The position numbers were made by a program, and so were the translations under genes. The notes below the pieces were generated by a model. The model had not been told where the DNA came from. It ran no database searches and was given only the letters and a program-made list of their open reading frames with translations. Source: Glutamicibacter ardleyensis (lineage in GTDB: Bacteria; Actinomycetota; Actinomycetes; Actinomycetales; Micrococcaceae). From it: 64,000 nt of DNA. The DNA is taken from NCBI RefSeq assembly GCF_014644555.1, contig NZ_BMKX01000001.1, positions 248,001-312,000 of the forward strand. The letters run 5' to 3'. Shown here piece after piece: positions 61,172 to 64,000 of this stretch (the first letter of the stretch is position 1; the number at the start of each line of letters is the position of its first letter).

Positions 61172-63487
61172 ATGTTAACTGGTATCAAATCAAAAGCAGG
61201 ATTCCGTGGTCTTTGTCCAAATATAATGAACGGAACCACATTCGGGCAAACTACAATAATCTTTGGCCGTAACGGATCAGGAAAAACTTCAATTACAGAG
61301 GCCATCCGACAAGCAACCGCTGCCCCACCAAACGATTCAATGCTGAAACCCATGACTATTAATGGCAACGACACGTTAGATTGGGACACAAAAGTATTTG
61401 TATTTAATCGTTACTATGTTTCAGAGAATTTAGCACAGTTCATCGATGGATCCGCCGGAGCTGGAAGCATTACACTCGGTTCAAAAACCATTGCGGACAA
61501 AAAGGAGAAGATTGCGCTCCAAGCCGAGCAAGAATCCAAGAACGCGGATATCCGCAAATTGGTTACTGATACAAAGTCGGCTCCAACTGATAGATCGGTC
61601 GGAGAAAAAGCAAAAGCTGAGCTAGTATCGCTACTTTCCCCACATGATCAACGCTTCCATTCAACGCTGTACAAGAACGATCGAACCTTTCAGGGGAAAA
61701 TTGCACAATCGTCCGCATTTACCCCTAATAACGAAGATCATGATTCACTAGTACAAACCCTATCCTCCGCTCCACCTGAACCATACCGCATAGCGCAACT
61801 TGACGATATTTCTGTCGAAGTTGACGAATCGGTACTCAACGCCACGTTTGCACATACACCAGCAGCGGCTGTCGCCGAAAAGATAACCGGTGATCCGGGT
61901 CTACTTGACTGGCTTGGCGATGGCCTCCATAAATTTGTGCACGAATCCGACTGCCCATTTTGTACTCAGGAAATCCCAGCCGATCGATTTGAGGCACTCA
62001 GAGGAACATTTACTGACGAGCATTCCAAAATCAAGAACGAGTGTAAGCAGATCGCCGACGATCTGGATCGAACAGAAGCACAAATCAAGACTTACATCAC
62101 AAACCTTGAAACTAGTACCCTTCCCAATGGTGCTCTTAACACACAGCTTGTCACAGAACGAAACCTCATCATCGACAAGATAAAGCGTCTAGCCAGTTCG
62201 CTTCGAGAGATCTCCAAAACAGCGCGACTCAAGTCGAGCAACCCTGAGGCCATGCTCACTGTGCCAACAATCGATTTGACAATGGTCGATCTTACTCCCA
62301 TTCGTAACCTGCAAGCTCAATACGACGCACTCGTCCAGTCCTTCGGAGTCGTGCGGCAAGACGCAATTGACGAGCTCGAAAATAGGATCATCGCAGTTCA
62401 TTCAGATGCGATTCTGTCTGCTCGATCAGATGCTACGGCCCGGCAAATTGAGATGAAGACAATCCAAGATCGTCTAGACGAAATCGAGTTGCGATTGACT
62501 GAGATTGTAGATGCTGAATCAGATACATCCGAAATGGCCTCGCAAATCTCCAATACCCTCCGATTACATTTAGGTCGGGAAGACCTGGAAGTTCGCTCTT
62601 CCGGCAAGGAATACTCGGTTCTCCGTCACGATAAGCCCGCCGAGTTCCTCAGCGACGGCGAAAGAAATGTCATTTCGTTTATTTACTTTTTGAAATCATT
62701 AGACGACATTAAGTATGACTCTACTAAGAAGGTAGTCATCATCGATGATCCTGTAAACAGTCTAGATGGCGAAAATTCTGCCTCATGCGTGGCATTGATT
62801 TCGAAAGAGCGAAAAAAGTGGTCACAAACAGTCCTTTTGACCCACAACTTTGATTTTTTGAAGTCAAGCATGCGGGCTTTGGGATCAGACGGACAGACGA
62901 TCGACGAAATTAGATTGTTGCAGACGGGTCCAGTTTGGGATGAGACAGAAGAAAAAACTCAGTGGCGCCTTGAACCAATGACAGAAACGTTGCGGCTTTT
63001 CCCGAGCGAATATCACTATCTTTTCTGGAGCGTTGCATCGGCTGCTTCTGGCCTTGTTGATGCACATCACCTTATGGCACTGGGAAACGTAGGGCGTCGA
63101 TTACTCGAAGCGTTTCTTTCTTACAAGCGACCAGCCACTCCAGATCTCCGACAATCAGTGGAATCAGCTTGGACAGCCACCAAGTACGCAGATGAATTGC
63201 GACCCTTGGCAACACGTACCCTCACTGTTTTAAATCATCGTTCCCATGAACAAAGCCCTACGCCAGCCTCATCCAGCTGGGCTCCACTTACAGAAACTGA
63301 TTTCAAAGCACTCCTCTACACAATTAAGCACATTGATTCTGATCATTTTGAGCAAATGACGAGAGCGACTAACTTTGATAACCCACCTGTATCGGCTGAG
63401 TTCATTCGAGCTATGAGACCCTACAACCGGACAATAGGTGCTCTGACCCACGGCCAACTTGTGAAGATTCAGTCGTTGCTCCCCTAG
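61172..63487 (+). CDS. rloC: RloC-like anticodon nuclease (ABC ATPase with zinc-hook motif)
   Basis: 771 residues. The N-terminal ABC half has Walker A GRNGSGKTS (32-40) and FVFNRYYVSENL (about 76-87), a stretch typical of PrrC/RloC. A coiled-coil arm carries CPFC (261-264), the single zinc-hook motif that separates RloC from PrrC. The second ABC half has signature LSDGE (493-497), Walker B VVIIDDP (521-527) and H-loop THN with His558. Past it, R642-x3-E646 (RRLLEAFL) and His689 match the Arg-Glu-His triad of PrrC-type anticodon nucleases. RloC-type enzymes cut a tRNA anticodon after DNA damage or restriction stress. The gene is AT-rich and follows hsdR by 54 bp. Confidence 0.82.
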   Translation: MLTGIKSKAGFRGLCPNIMNGTTFGQTTIIFGRNGSGKTSITEAIRQATAAPPNDSMLKPMTINGNDTLDWDTKVFVFNRYYVSENLAQFIDGSAGAGSITLGSKTIADKKEKIALQAEQESKNADIRKLVTDTKSAPTDRSVGEKAKAELVSLLSPHDQRFHSTLYKNDRTFQGKIAQSSAFTPNNEDHDSLVQTLSSAPPEPYRIAQLDDISVEVDESVLNATFAHTPAAAVAEKITGDPGLLDWLGDGLHKFVHESDCPFCTQEIPADRFEALRGTFTDEHSKIKNECKQIADDLDRTEAQIKTYITNLETSTLPNGALNTQLVTERNLIIDKIKRLASSLREISKTARLKSSNPEAMLTVPTIDLTMVDLTPIRNLQAQYDALVQSFGVVRQDAIDELENRIIAVHSDAILSARSDATARQIEMKTIQDRLDEIELRLTEIVDAESDTSEMASQISNTLRLHLGREDLEVRSSGKEYSVLRHDKPAEFLSDGERNVISFIYFLKSLDDIKYDSTKKVVIIDDPVNSLDGENSASCVALISKERKKWSQTVLLTHNFDFLKSSMRALGSDGQTIDEIRLLQTGPVWDETEEKTQWRLEPMTETLRLFPSEYHYLFWSVASAASGLVDAHHLMALGNVGRRLLEAFLSYKRPATPDLRQSVESAWTATKYADELRPLATRTLTVLNHRSHEQSPTPASSSWAPLTETDFKALLYTIKHIDSDHFEQMTRATNFDNPPVSAEFIRAMRPYNRTIGALTHGQLVKIQSLLP

Positions 63488-63922
63488 AACCAACGTCGAC
63501 TAAAGTTCGGGATCTCTTGTAAAGCAGCATTCGTGCAATTGTCTCGGGGCAATCCCACTTGCCGGGCAATTTTACGGGCTTTGGCTAGCGTTTCCATATT
63601 CACTGCCCGAAATGGTCCGGCGACGCAAGCGTCGAATAATCCACACTAATCGACGAGGGATCATTCTCCGGTTTTAGAGCACCGCGTAAGGATTCATGAG
63701 CATGCGCGCGTTCGGATTTCCGGTACCACTTTCGCGAATGACAAAGCCAGCCAAGTATGCGGGATGAATAGTGGGTCCGTATCGACAAACCCCAACTAGG
63801 CATCCCGGAGTGTCATGCTCGGGACCAAGGGCATCAGATGCGGGTTACCAACCGAACGGTCGGAAATTCTGCACAGCAGAAACCTAGAGCTTAGAAGTGT
63901 GAGACAGGGAACACTTGAACCT
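63488..63922. other. Gene-free junction after the defence island
   Basis: 435 bp with no convincing gene. A 37-codon minus-strand frame (63484-63597) and a 67-codon frame (63600-63803) lack ribosome sites or recognisable domains. A small hairpin CGACGC-AA-GCGTCG lies near 63625. The dyad ACCGAACGGTCGG at 63851-63863 resembles TetR-type operators and may belong to the gene starting at 63923. Confidence 0.5.
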
Positions 63923-64000
63923 ATGACTTCACCCATCTCTGATAGCGTCGCCGGTTTGACCGGTCAGAATCACACGGACTCCGCCCCGTCTGCCGGCCCA
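63923..64000 (+). CDS. Start of a coding sequence, cut by the window edge
   Basis: ATG 63923 opens an uninterrupted frame of 26 codons to the end of the window (MTSPISDSVAGLTGQNHTDS...), with a GGGAA-like ribosome site about a dozen bases upstream. The low-complexity, polar start is common in actinobacterial proteins, and nothing points to a family. The TetR-type dyad 60 bp upstream suggests it is regulated. Confidence 0.5.
   Translation, partial: MTSPISDSVAGLTGQNHTDSAPSAGP

Noticed and set aside
61172-63487. Reading the RloC-like protein as RecF, RecN or SMC
   Set aside because: The FVFN-YVxxNL stretch, single CPFC hook and C-terminal R-x3-E...H beyond the H-loop fit RloC and not those repair ATPases.
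63484-63803. Possible transposase remnant in two short minus-strand frames
   Set aside because: Neither frame matches an IS family I recognise, and no terminal inverted repeats or target duplications are visible.
1-64000. CRISPR array, rRNA or tRNA genes
   Set aside because: No regularly spaced repeats, no cloverleaf-like segments and no rRNA-like conserved stretches were seen by eye on either strand; a tRNAscan or Infernal run would be needed to exclude them fully.

Overview
The window is chromosomal DNA of a high-GC Gram-positive bacterium, most likely a Micrococcaceae member of the Arthrobacter/Glutamicibacter type. This is an inference from the actinobacterial families present (BldC-like HTH, PTH2-type peptidyl-tRNA hydrolase, DUF6328, MpaB oxygenase, putrescine oxidase, SH3 plus ARB_07466-like secreted protein), the purine-rich Shine-Dalgarno sites, frequent GTG starts, and moderately high GC with one AT-rich island. 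I see no rRNA, tRNA, CRISPR array, intact transposase or prophage.

Layout. 1-3.4 kb: 5' part of a UvrA-like ATPase, a hypothetical gene, a DUF6328 membrane protein and an MpaB-type oxygenase. 3.6-9.6 kb: ribose operon rbsRACBKD on the minus strand, headed by a 28-bp perfect palindrome. 9.7-13.3 kb: a DtxR/MntR-type regulator and a Mn/Zn-type ABC importer with a 22-bp inverted-repeat operator. 13.4-20.4 kb: hutG-like ureohydrolase, an eight-SH3-repeat secreted protein, PTH2, two decayed genes (aldolase tail and IclR head), a phosphopantetheinyl transferase, a cupin and a membrane protein. 20.5-24.8 kb: two MFS exporters, an HTH protein, an Lrp regulator and an ArsC/LMW-phosphatase-like protein with an altered active-site loop. 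24.8-29.4 kb: putrescine oxidase, a UspA protein and an APC permease opposite a TetR regulator with a palindrome between them. 29.4-35 kb: small envelope proteins, an Lrp regulator and an operon of Rieske ferredoxin, ferredoxin reductase, MFS and VTT proteins without a terminal oxygenase.

35-49 kb is a sugar-diacid island. It holds a galactarate/talarate dehydratase-like enzyme with an FCD regulator, a divergent glucarate dehydratase-like gene with a UspA protein and a tripartite tricarboxylate transporter (TctCBA), then a LysR regulator, KdgD, 2-oxoglutarate semialdehyde dehydrogenase, a canonical GudD and an AEC transporter. Together they take glucarate or galactarate to 5-dehydro-4-deoxyglucarate, then 2-oxoglutarate semialdehyde, then 2-oxoglutarate. 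49.2-52.8 kb: flavohaemoglobin and a three-gene set of TM2, coiled-coil and secreted-domain envelope proteins.

53-63.5 kb is a defence island read on the plus strand. It starts with an unusual HTH / degenerate N6-methylase-like / specificity-domain protein that abuts hsdM, followed by hsdM, hsdS and hsdR of a type I restriction-modification system, and ends with an AT-rich RloC-like gene (ABC ATPase, CPFC zinc-hook motif, C-terminal R-x3-E...H residues) expected to be a suicidal anticodon nuclease. The inactive-looking methylase-like partner plus a restriction-linked RloC is the most interesting system in the window. The window ends 26 codons into another gene.
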